The notes under the pieces: model-generated
What the model was told of the DNA's origin: nothing
Databases searched by the model: none
What the model saw: only the letters and a program-made list of their open reading frames with translations
Source: Lentzea sp. NEAU-D7
GTDB taxonomy: Bacteria > Actinomycetota > Actinomycetes > Mycobacteriales > Pseudonocardiaceae
Assembly (NCBI RefSeq): GCF_026242055.1
Contig: NZ_JAPJDL010000008.1
Span: 1 to 64,000, forward strand
Direction of reading: 5' to 3'
DNA: 64,000 nt
Program-made: the position numbers and the translations under genes
Shown here: in pieces, positions 53,832 to 61,719 of the stretch
How the letters are laid out: every line of letters starts with the position of its first letter
Position numbering within the stretch: the stretch's first letter is position 1

Positions 53832-54929
53832 ATGACCAAGCCGATTCGCCATCTGGTGCCGCTGGGCGCTGAGAACAAGTGGAGCGACTTGGTCGCGACG
53901 CTGATCGAGCTGGATCCGGACCCGGTGGCTGACCTGTTGGGCCTTGGCGACTTGCCGGCCCACGTCTCGGTCGAACGCGAGGCGTCGGCCGGCAGCGGCG
54001 GCCGCGTCGACCTCCTCATCAGCGTGGGCAATGAGAAGCGCTGCGTCGCGGAGGCGAAGGTCCTGTCTGGCCTCGGGCTCGACCAGTTGCGGCGCTACCG
54101 CGACCACTTCGCGGGCGTTCCCCATCACGTGCTGATCACGTTGGAGCACTTTCCGATCGACGTCCCCAGCTCTGCGGGATGGCGCTCGGTGCGCTGGGAG
54201 GACCTGCTGCGGGCGTTGTCCAGAAGTAGCGTCCCACTGGTCGCGCAGACGGCGTCCACCTGGTTGTCCTACGTCGACGGGGAGATGCCACGGCTCTCGG
54301 CGGGCACGCGATGGAACGACCTGCGAGACGGCGAGGGCTTCGTCATCGCCATGCGTGCCCGGATGGCATGGGTGTACCGCCAGCTGCGGCCACCACCCGA
54401 TGTCGAGCACGACCTGGTGAGCTCGTCGGCCGGCCAGAGCTGGGTAGCGAGGCTCTACGCGCCCGCCCGGAAACCGGGCTACTGGGTCCACGTCGAGGCC
54501 GAGGAACGACTCAGTGTCCAGGCCTACCCCAAGCACGCGGGAGATCCTAGGTGGGGAAGTGTCCAGGGACCGTCGGTGAAGGTCTGCCTCATGCAGAGGG
54601 ACGTGCGCACGTCCGCAGACTTCGACTGGACCTACCTGCGCTCGCTGTGGCCGACGATGGAGGCCGCGCGACACGACTGGGTGAGCACCTCGGCCAACCC
54701 CAAGGCCCCGCACGACCGAGCAGCGTGGAAACAGATGATCGCTGACGGCGGGCCGCGACACCTCGGCATCGGCTTCGGCGAGAAACAGGCCAAGCAGCGC
54801 GGCCAATGCATGTTCGGCGCCCGGTTCCAGCTACCGGCCGACGCCACGCTCGGCACGATCGCCGCGGAACTCAACTCGACGTCGAAGCTGCTACTCGAAC
54901 TCGCCGCGCTCCCTTACGAGGTCTCCTGA
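53832..54929 (+). CDS. PD-(D/E)XK nuclease-superfamily protein
   Basis: A 365-residue protein. Residues 45-95 carry the nuclease core pattern: Asp60 in GGRVDLLI, then Glu74-Ala-Lys76 in CVAEAKV, and a following helix GLGLDQLRRY. This D...ExK arrangement is the metal site of PD-(D/E)XK nucleases. The C-terminal 200 residues are not recognised. ATG at 53832. It lies 276 bases after the NACHT gene in the same direction and is followed within 14 bases by the insertion sequence. Together they may form a sensor-effector defence pair; this is inference. Confidence 0.7.
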   Translation: MTKPIRHLVPLGAENKWSDLVATLIELDPDPVADLLGLGDLPAHVSVEREASAGSGGRVDLLISVGNEKRCVAEAKVLSGLGLDQLRRYRDHFAGVPHHVLITLEHFPIDVPSSAGWRSVRWEDLLRALSRSSVPLVAQTASTWLSYVDGEMPRLSAGTRWNDLRDGEGFVIAMRARMAWVYRQLRPPPDVEHDLVSSSAGQSWVARLYAPARKPGYWVHVEAEERLSVQAYPKHAGDPRWGSVQGPSVKVCLMQRDVRTSADFDWTYLRSLWPTMEAARHDWVSTSANPKAPHDRAAWKQMIADGGPRHLGIGFGEKQAKQRGQCMFGARFQLPADATLGTIAAELNSTSKLLLELAALPYEVS

Positions 54930-54943
54930 CCATCTGCGGCGTT

Positions 54944-54975
54944 GTGCGTGCTGAGAAATACGTCCGTGCAGGTCA
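54944..54975 (+). repeat. Left terminal inverted repeat of the insertion sequence
   Basis: Begins gtgcgtgctgagaaatacgt and pairs with the right terminal repeat at 56121-56152, with 27 of 32 positions matching by eye. The same end sequence is found at 45899. Confidence 0.8.
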
Positions 54976-55009
54976 GCAGGCATCGACGTGCTAGCGATCA
55001 TCCTCCGGC

Positions 55010-56123
55010 ATGATCGCGGCCGTGCTGGTCCGCTTCACCTACCTCGCCGTCTCCCACGCCTTCGCTGCGTTATGGCTGTTGCGCATGAGCGATCGTGAGA
55101 AGGACGTCGAGATTCTCGCTCTACGCCATCAGCTTGAGGTCTTGCGCAGACAGCTCGGTGATCAGCGCCCACGACTGCGGCCTGAGGACAGGGCGTTGCT
55201 TGCTTCCTTCCTCGAGCCCTTAACCCGCGCGGCGTTACGCCGCTTCCGGCTGTTGGTCAGCCCGGACACGGTGCTGAGGTGGCATCGCGACTTGACGAAG
55301 GGTCGCCATGCCCGTGCGAGCGTGAATCGGGCGCCCGGACGTCCACGCACGGTGGCTTCGATCCGCCTGCTCGTCCTGCGGCTGGCGGCCGAGAACCCGT
55401 CGTGGGGGTATCGGCGTATCCACGGTGAACTCGCGCTCCTCGGTGTCGCGGTCGCCGCCTCGACGGTGTGGGAGATCCTCAAGACTGCCGGCGTCGATCC
55501 TGCGCCGCGCCGGACAACCGTTACCTGGGGCGACTTCCTGCGCTCGCAGGCGGAGGCGATCCTGGCAATGGATTTCATCGAGCCGGTCACGCTGACCGGC
55601 CAGCGCCAGTACATTCTCGCCGTCATCCACCACGCCAGTCGCCGTGCATGGATAGTCGGCACGACCGCGCACCCCACCCATGCCTGGGTTCACCCAGGCG
55701 ATCCGAAACTTGCTCATGGACCTCGAGGACACCGGATGCGTCGTGCGGATCAGGTTCCTCATTCGCGACCGCGACGGCAAGTACCCGGCACTGATCGACG
55801 AGATCCTCGGCGGTGCCAGGATCGCGACGATCCTGACCGGCGTCAGGGTGCCCCGCATGAACGCGATCATGGAACGCTGGGTCAAGACGCTGCGCGGCGA
55901 ACTCCTGGACCGCACACTGATCTGGAACGAGGCCCATCTTCGGCGCGCGCTGCGTGAGTACGAGCGGCACTACAACGAGCACCGTACCCACCGATCCCTC
56001 GCCGCGGCAGCACCCTTGCGATCCCGGCACCAGCCCCTTGGACCTGACCGGATCGAACGCCTTGCGGTGCTCCGACGGGACCGTCTCGGTGGAGTCCTCC
56101 ACGAGTATCGGCACGCCGCTTGA
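55010..56123 (+). pseudogene. IS transposase (rve/DDE integrase core), frameshifted
   Basis: The first frame (55010 to about 55690) has the helix-turn-helix part ENPSWGYRRIHGELALLGV and the first catalytic Asp in AMDFIE. The match then jumps frame: GTTAHPTHAWV is followed in the next frame by TQAIRNLLMDLEDTG, IRDRDGKY (second Asp) and NAIMERWVK (catalytic Glu), ending GGVLHEYRHAA. One extra T near 55690 (tgggttcaccc) explains the shift. A complete DDE set exists if the base is removed. Programmed frameshifting is unlikely at this site. Confidence 0.78.
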
Positions 56124-56152
56124 CCTGTGCGGACGTAATTTTCGGCACGCAC
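56121..56152 (-). repeat. Right terminal inverted repeat of the insertion sequence
   Basis: On the minus strand it begins gtgcgtgccgaaaattacgt, matching the left end. The same end sequence, slightly diverged, closes at 48087. Confidence 0.8.
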
Positions 56153-56202
56153 AGGGCCCCGGACAACCGGGTGAACCGCTGTGATCTCGCTGGACGCCGC
56201 AA

Positions 56203-56231
56203 GGGCGTCCGGACAGGCTGTCCGGACGCCC
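56203..56231. terminator. Perfect 13-bp hairpin, possible terminator
   Basis: GGGCGTCCGGACA and its exact reverse complement are separated by ggc. The stem is very stable and lies 150 bases downstream of the TIR/SEFIR gene's stop on the minus strand and 50 bases right of the insertion sequence. No T-run follows, so it would be a tract-less terminator of the kind common in actinomycetes. It could instead be a scar of a mobile element. Confidence 0.4.
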
Positions 56232-56382
56232 AGCTCGCGGCGCTGGACGAGGCTTTCGGTGGACCTGATGCCGCCGGAGTTCAGCCCGCGGCCCTCGTAG
56301 CGGGCCACGTCGACGGGCTTGAGCAGACGTGTCCGGAGCAGGTTTTCGCCGGCGTGACCGGACGTCGTCCACCCCGATTCGC

Positions 56383-57531
56383 TCACGCGGTCGGTGCTCG
56401 GGCGAGCCACTCGAGCAGTTCGTCCAGCCCGGCCTCCGAGTCCTTCTCGACGGTGAGTTCGGTGACCTCGGGCAGCCAGTCCCGCGGCACGTCCGCAGCC
56501 GGTTCACCGTTCGCCACCGGCCGGACCAGCAGGAACTTCCTCGCCCACTTCGCGCCGTTCCTCGCGAGCAGGCCGGCGAAGCTGCCGTGCTCCAGCTTCG
56601 CGCGCAGCCGATCACCCGTAGGCGCGACCGCCCTGGTGGCATCCACATAGGACTGAGAGGTCACGACGATCACGTGGTCCGCGCGCAGGGCCTGAGTGGT
56701 GACCCAGTCGCCGCACTCCTCGGCGGAGGGCAGTGGACAGCGGTCGGACTCGACCCGGAAGCCCGCCTTCGTGAGGGTCTCCTCCACTGAGCGCACCCAG
56801 GACTCGTGTTCCGGCGCATAGGAGACCAGCACGCGACCACCTATCGCCGGGGGCGCGGGCTCGGGTCGTTCGTGCTCGTTGCGGGGCAGTCGCACGACGA
56901 AGGCGTCCGCGGTGCTCGCCGGTCGGAGGCGGACGCCGGCCTGCGGGATGTAGTCGTAGTGTCCTTCGGCGATGACGTGAACGTGGTCGTCGTGCTCGGA
57001 GGTCAGGAGCACCAGGTAAGCCGTGTGCGTGCCTGCCGGCATGCCGTTCGTGTGTCTCCATCCCACGTGTGAGTTCTGGGTGCCCGAGCACGAGATCTCC
57101 GGGCGCACGGCGGGCAGGACGACGCTCGTCGCCGGCGAACCCGCGGGCCACGGCGAGGGGGCGTCGCCGACCGCGGGCACGAAGTGCAGTTGTTCGGTCA
57201 GCCGGTAGGTCGTGCGGCCTACGGGTGTGGTCACGTGGTCGGGGATCGCGTCGAGGACTGTCGCCGTTGAGTCGGCGAACCTGAACCGCACCGTCGCCCA
57301 GCCGGGCTCAGGAACCCCTGGTCTCAGGTCGAAGTCATAGCTCAGCCGGATCAGGTATCCGATTTTTCCGGCGAGGTCGGATGGAATCTTTTCCAGTCGG
57401 TTGATCCGCCAGGAGTTCAATTTGATCCGGCCCATGATCACGTTGCCGGGCGCATCCGCCAGATCTCTGTCGGGCCTCGCCAGAAAGAGCGATACGTCGC
57501 CGTGAAAACCCGGCTCGAACTGGTCGTTCAC
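56383..57531 (-). CDS. TIR/SEFIR-domain protein
   Basis: A 382-residue protein. Residues 232-382 form a TIR-like fold closest to SEFIR: VLVSYAPEHESWVRSVEETL, then a W-x-x-x-x-x-ADHVIVVTSQSY block and KFLLVRPV. The first 230 residues look beta-rich (YLIRLSYDFDLRPG, HTAYLVLLTSE) and are not recognised. TIR/SEFIR domains mediate signalling by self-association, and some TIRs cleave NAD; the NADase glutamate is not evident. A GTG at 57531 with GGAGAG seven bases before it is the best start; the open frame continues to 57609. It is divergent from the CHAT operon by about 100 bases. Confidence 0.75.
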   Translation of the reverse strand: MNDQFEPGFHGDVSLFLARPDRDLADAPGNVIMGRIKLNSWRINRLEKIPSDLAGKIGYLIRLSYDFDLRPGVPEPGWATVRFRFADSTATVLDAIPDHVTTPVGRTTYRLTEQLHFVPAVGDAPSPWPAGSPATSVVLPAVRPEISCSGTQNSHVGWRHTNGMPAGTHTAYLVLLTSEHDDHVHVIAEGHYDYIPQAGVRLRPASTADAFVVRLPRNEHERPEPAPPAIGGRVLVSYAPEHESWVRSVEETLTKAGFRVESDRCPLPSAEECGDWVTTQALRADHVIVVTSQSYVDATRAVAPTGDRLRAKLEHGSFAGLLARNGAKWARKFLLVRPVANGEPAADVPRDWLPEVTELTVEKDSEAGLDELLEWLARAPTA

Positions 57532-57631
57532 GTGATCACTCTCCAGCGGGGCGTTGCTTCTGGCCGAGGAAGTATATGGTGGCGGAGATTGATGTGGATC
57601 ACGGCTCACCGGAACAGGACGGGCTCGATTG

Positions 57632-58864
57632 GTGTCACGTGAAGCTGATGGCGGTTATCCGAGCGAAGCCGATCGGCGGATGGCGCTGGCCAGGGAATGG
57701 GACAGCCTGGTCGAACGCGTTCGGGGTCACGGATTCGAGGACTTCCTTCGGCCACCGCGACTCGACGCGCTGATCTCCGGCGTCCGGCAGGGGCCCGTCG
57801 TGGTGGTCAACGTCAGCACGCTGCGGTGTGATGCGCTGATCGTCGGTCCGGAGGGAGTGCGTCCCGTCGAGCTCCCGCTGACGGCCGACGAGGTCATGCG
57901 CAGGACCGTTGCCTACCTGAACGCGCTGCGCGGTGACGGGCAGGTGGCAGGTCTGTCCTTTGTGGAGGAACTCGAGGCGGAGGCCGAGGCGCGGAAACAG
58001 CGGGAGACCGTTCTGCGGGAGACCGTCGAGTGGCTGTGGGACGCCGTGGCGGAGCCCGTGTTCGCCGAGCTCGGGATCACCGAGTCGTCGGCCGAACCTG
58101 AGCGCCGCCTGTGGTGGTGCCCCACCGGCCTGCTCACGCTGCTGCCACTGCACGGTGCCGGGTACCACTTCGACGGGAGCAGGCGAACGGTCATCGACCG
58201 CGTCATTCCCTCCTACACACCGACGGTGCGTGCGCTCGGCCTCTCCCGCCCGTCCCGCGACGAGCGGGGCGTCACCTCCCCGCTGCTGTTCGTCGGCGCT
58301 CCCGACCACCAGGACCAGGTGGCGTTGCGCGAGGAGGTGACGCGCGAGCGTGATTTCCTGCGCAGGTGCTACCCCGGTGGCGTGACCTTGCGGGAAGGCA
58401 CGGACGCCACCGTCGGGGCGGTACAGCAGGACATCGTGGGTCATCGGCGCGTGCACCTCAGTTGCCACGGCCGGCAGGACGTGAACGACCCGTCGCGGGC
58501 GGGCTTCATGCTGTCCGACGGCCTGCTGACCATCGTCCGGCTCGCCGAGTCCCGCTTCGAGGGAGACTTCGCGTTCCTGTCCGCGTGCCGGACCGCGACA
58601 GGCGGACTGCACCTGCCGGACGAGGTGATCACACTCGCGGCGGCCATGAACTACGGCGGCTTCCGCAACGTCGTCGCGACCGCCTGGTCGATCGACAGCA
58701 CCGTCGCCGCGGAGGTTACCAAGGCGTTCTACCTCCGATCGATCGTGGGCGGCGTGTTCTTCCCCGAACGCTCGGCGCAAATGCTCCACGCGGTCGTGCG
58801 TGACATGCGTGATGGGGGACGGCCGCTGGAAGTGTGGCTGCCCTTCACCCACACCGGCTCATGA
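57632..58864 (+). CDS. CHAT-domain caspase-like protease
   Basis: A protein of about 410 residues that is essentially one CHAT domain. The His of the dyad is in VHLSCHG (residue 279 from this start) and the Cys in AFLSACRTATGG (319). Both are intact, so proteolysis is expected. WWCPTGLLTLLPLHGAG and ITLAAAMNYGGFRNVVATAW are typical. The first 45 residues (SEADRRMALAREWDSLV, GFEDFLRPP) match the linker that joins TPR arrays to CHAT in fused proteins. GTG 57632 or TTG 57629 may be the start; neither has a strong ribosome site. The gene overlaps the first TPR gene by ATGA. CHAT proteases act in bacterial conflict systems, including gasdermin and type III-E CRISPR-linked ones. Confidence 0.87.
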   Translation: MSREADGGYPSEADRRMALAREWDSLVERVRGHGFEDFLRPPRLDALISGVRQGPVVVVNVSTLRCDALIVGPEGVRPVELPLTADEVMRRTVAYLNALRGDGQVAGLSFVEELEAEAEARKQRETVLRETVEWLWDAVAEPVFAELGITESSAEPERRLWWCPTGLLTLLPLHGAGYHFDGSRRTVIDRVIPSYTPTVRALGLSRPSRDERGVTSPLLFVGAPDHQDQVALREEVTRERDFLRRCYPGGVTLREGTDATVGAVQQDIVGHRRVHLSCHGRQDVNDPSRAGFMLSDGLLTIVRLAESRFEGDFAFLSACRTATGGLHLPDEVITLAAAMNYGGFRNVVATAWSIDSTVAAEVTKAFYLRSIVGGVFFPERSAQMLHAVVRDMRDGGRPLEVWLPFTHTGS

Positions 58865-61719
58865 CGGACGACCGTGAGCTGCTGCTGCGCCGGGTCGAGT
58901 CCAGAGTGGAGAGGTACGCGACCACGCGGGACGGTGCTGCCGTGCTCGGCGACGAAGCAGCCGAGGAGGCCGCCGCGCTGCTGGACACCGAGAGGCCCGA
59001 CTCCGGGCCGGATGTGGAGACGCGGGTCGCGGCGGGCTGGTTGTACTGGTGCAGGGTCGTCGCGGGCGACGGTGACCAGGCCCGAGCCGATCTGCGCCGG
59101 GCGATCGACGTCTTCCAGGCGCTGATCGACGTCGCTCCCGAGCACGTGCCGGAGGAGATCCACGCGCTGATCGATCCCGGCTCGGCGGCCGAGTTCGGTG
59201 CGGCAGCGCTCGTCGCGTACCTCGACACGGGTGAGGCGGCAGAGCTCAACACGGCCGTGACCCTTCTGGCGGCGGCGGTCTCCGGCGGCACCTCCGCCGA
59301 GGCGGACGTGCTCTCCTCCTGGTGCACCAACCTGGCAAGCGCGCTGAGAGAACGTCACCTCCTGTCAGGGGACACCGGCGACCTGGAGGACGCCCTTGCC
59401 GCAGCTGAGCGCGCGGCGGGTCTCGTCTCGGAGCACGACCCGCACCGCGGCGGGGTGTTCGCCGTGCTGGGAGCCGTGTGGCTCACGTCGTTCGACCGGA
59501 CGAGCGACGTCACCCACATCGGCAGGGCCGTCTCGTGTTACCGGGATTCGCTGGTGGAGAGCGTGATCCTCGCGGAGAACTCGTTGCTGTGGAACAACTT
59601 CGCGCAGGCGCTGGTGACGTGGCACCAGGCCGGGGGAGACGACGCAGGCTTGACCGAGGCGATCGACGTCTGCCGCGCGCTCGTGACCGCGACGGACGAG
59701 GAGGGCTTGCCGGACGCGTTGACCACACTCGCCCGTGCCCTGCTGGCCCGCTACGAACGGGACGGCGCCGAGGCGGATCTCGACGAAGCCGTGCGGAGTG
59801 GCCGCGAGGCAGCGGACCTCGCGCTCAGGGCCGGACTGGATCCGGCCGAACCCGCAGACGCCGTCGCCGCGACCTCGGCCGCGCGCTACCGGGCCGCGGG
59901 CGACATCGAGGACCTGGACACCGCGATCACCGTGGCGCGCTCGGCCTGCGCCACAAGAGAAGTGCTCGCCAGGGAAGTACGCCGGTCCACTCTCGGCCTC
60001 CTCCTGCTCGACCGGTGGTGCCGCACGGGACAGGAGGGCGACTGGGACGAGGCGATCGGCCTGGTGCGTTCGGCGGCAGACGGTCTGCCCGAGGACAGCG
60101 CGCACGTGGTCTCGTGCCTGATCAACCTCAGCGTGGCACTGCAGACCCGGTTCGAGCGCGCGGGAGACCTCGCGGCGATCGGCGAGGCCGTGGAGGTCGG
60201 GCGACGAGCCGTGACATTGGCCGGCACATCTCATGCGCACACACCAAGAGCCCTTTCCGTGCTCGGCCTCGCCCTGCACGGACTGTTCGAGGCGCACGGA
60301 TCGATCGCCGACATCGACGAGTCGATCAACCTCGCGCAGCAGGTGGTAGCCCCGGTCGCAGGCGAACACCGCGCGGCGGCCACGTTCCTCGGCAATCTTG
60401 CCGCGGCCTGGTGGGCGCGAGCGCAGTGGTCCGCCGATCCGCAGGACCTGGACAACGCGGTGGCGACCGGGGAACGCGCGGTCGAGAGAGCGCGGCAACG
60501 CGACGATCTGGCGATGTTCGGCTCGACGCTCTCGGTCGCGTTGAGCTTCCGGTATCAGCTCCGGGGCGTGACCGAAGACCTCGACCGCGCTGTCGTCGCC
60601 GGCCGGAGTGCGGTGTCCGTGCTGGGCGCACACCACCAGGACAGCGGACCGCAACTGGCCAACCTCGCCGCCGTGCTGTGCGAGCGGTTCGAAAGTCTCG
60701 GTGAGCTGGAAGACGTCGACGAAGCCGTGGAGCTGGCGCGGGAAGCCGTCCGAGGAGACCTGCTCCCCGGACCCCACCGCGCCGCCCGCCTGTCGACCGT
60801 GGCCGGTGCGATGCTGACCAGGTACGAGGCCCTGCACCGTCCGGCAGACCTCGACGCCGCCGCCGAGGCCGCCGCCGCGGCGGTCGAACTGACCCCGGCC
60901 GGTTCGCCCGTCCTGGCCGGTCGCTGGAGCAACCTCGGAACCGTGCTGGCCGCACGGGCCGCCCGGGACGACGAACCCGAGGACCTCAGGGACGCAGTGC
61001 GTCACCTTCGTGAAGCGGTCCGCGCGGCCGAGCCGGACTCGTCGGATCGCGCTGTGCTGTGCGCCAACCTCGCGATGACGCTGCTGTCACTGCACACGGC
61101 CGCGCACGAGCCGCAGACGCTCGACGAGGCGATCTCCTGGGCCAGGGAGGCGGTAGCGGGCACACCGCCCGGACGGCCCGAACGCGCACTGCACCTGACC
61201 GATCTCGGTATCGCTCTGGGGTCGGCAGGCCGGGAGACAGGCGACGGATCCTTTGTGGACGAAGCGCTCGCATGCTTCGCGGATGCCTTCGGAAAGCAGG
61301 AGGCTCCACCGGTGGTGCGCATGCTGGCGGCCCGCTGGAGCGGCCGGGTGGCCGCCGCCCACGGGCTCGTGCAGCAGGCCGCCTCGGCGTACACCGACGC
61401 GGTCGGGTTGATCGGGGTGACGTCGTGGCACGGGCTGGACCGCCGCTCACGCGAAGCCCATCTGGTCACTTCCCAGGGCCTGGCCACCGACGCCTGTGCG
61501 GCGCTGATCGAGGCCGGGCGGCCGGAAGAGGCCCTGGAGGCGCTGGAAACGGGCCGGTCCGTGCTGTGGAACCAGCTGAAGGACGCCACAGGCGGGTTGC
61601 CGGGGCCGGACGTGGCACTGCATCGGCGGCTCACCGAGGTGGGACGCCTGCTCAACCACCCGCCGCGCGGTGCGGGAAGCATCGCGTCGACCGTCCTGAA
61701 CCCGGCCGCACGGCCATGA
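58861..61719 (+). CDS. TPR-repeat protein (first)
   Basis: A 952-residue protein built from many TPR-like helix pairs of about 45-48 residues, with recurring DLDxAIxxARxAV and SxLGxAL patterns. The last 100 residues (RPEEALEALETGRSVLWNQL) match the end of TPR arrays that normally lead straight into a CHAT domain, but here the gene stops. No enzyme domain is seen. The start is the ATG at 58861 overlapping the CHAT stop, so the two are translated together. It probably binds or holds the CHAT protease and senses a partner. Confidence 0.85.
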   Translation: MTDDRELLLRRVESRVERYATTRDGAAVLGDEAAEEAAALLDTERPDSGPDVETRVAAGWLYWCRVVAGDGDQARADLRRAIDVFQALIDVAPEHVPEEIHALIDPGSAAEFGAAALVAYLDTGEAAELNTAVTLLAAAVSGGTSAEADVLSSWCTNLASALRERHLLSGDTGDLEDALAAAERAAGLVSEHDPHRGGVFAVLGAVWLTSFDRTSDVTHIGRAVSCYRDSLVESVILAENSLLWNNFAQALVTWHQAGGDDAGLTEAIDVCRALVTATDEEGLPDALTTLARALLARYERDGAEADLDEAVRSGREAADLALRAGLDPAEPADAVAATSAARYRAAGDIEDLDTAITVARSACATREVLAREVRRSTLGLLLLDRWCRTGQEGDWDEAIGLVRSAADGLPEDSAHVVSCLINLSVALQTRFERAGDLAAIGEAVEVGRRAVTLAGTSHAHTPRALSVLGLALHGLFEAHGSIADIDESINLAQQVVAPVAGEHRAAATFLGNLAAAWWARAQWSADPQDLDNAVATGERAVERARQRDDLAMFGSTLSVALSFRYQLRGVTEDLDRAVVAGRSAVSVLGAHHQDSGPQLANLAAVLCERFESLGELEDVDEAVELAREAVRGDLLPGPHRAARLSTVAGAMLTRYEALHRPADLDAAAEAAAAAVELTPAGSPVLAGRWSNLGTVLAARAARDDEPEDLRDAVRHLREAVRAAEPDSSDRAVLCANLAMTLLSLHTAAHEPQTLDEAISWAREAVAGTPPGRPERALHLTDLGIALGSAGRETGDGSFVDEALACFADAFGKQEAPPVVRMLAARWSGRVAAAHGLVQQAASAYTDAVGLIGVTSWHGLDRRSREAHLVTSQGLATDACAALIEAGRPEEALEALETGRSVLWNQLKDATGGLPGPDVALHRRLTEVGRLLNHPPRGAGSIASTVLNPAARP

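Larger units (their letters stand above)
54944..56152 (+). mobile_element. Insertion sequence with DDE transposase, near-complete copy
   Basis: A 1209-bp element bounded by imperfect inverted repeats of 32 bases (54944-54975 and 56121-56152, 27 matches counted by eye). It contains one transposase frame on the plus strand, interrupted by a single-base insertion. The flanks show no clear target duplication. Fragments of a second copy lie at 45899-46414 and 47817-48087, so two copies bracket the NACHT and nuclease genes in the same orientation. Confidence 0.85.

Noticed and set aside
53592-54806. 404-codon minus-strand frame opposite the nuclease-like gene
   Set aside because: The plus strand has the D...ExK pattern and better coding character; the minus frame matches nothing.
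45600-56152. Prophage or integrative conjugative element
   Set aside because: Only a recombinase tail and IS pieces are present; no structural, replication or transfer genes.
56232-56382. Small gene between the IS and the TIR/SEFIR gene
   Set aside because: A short minus-strand frame exists, but it runs into the IS end and has no start signal or similarity.
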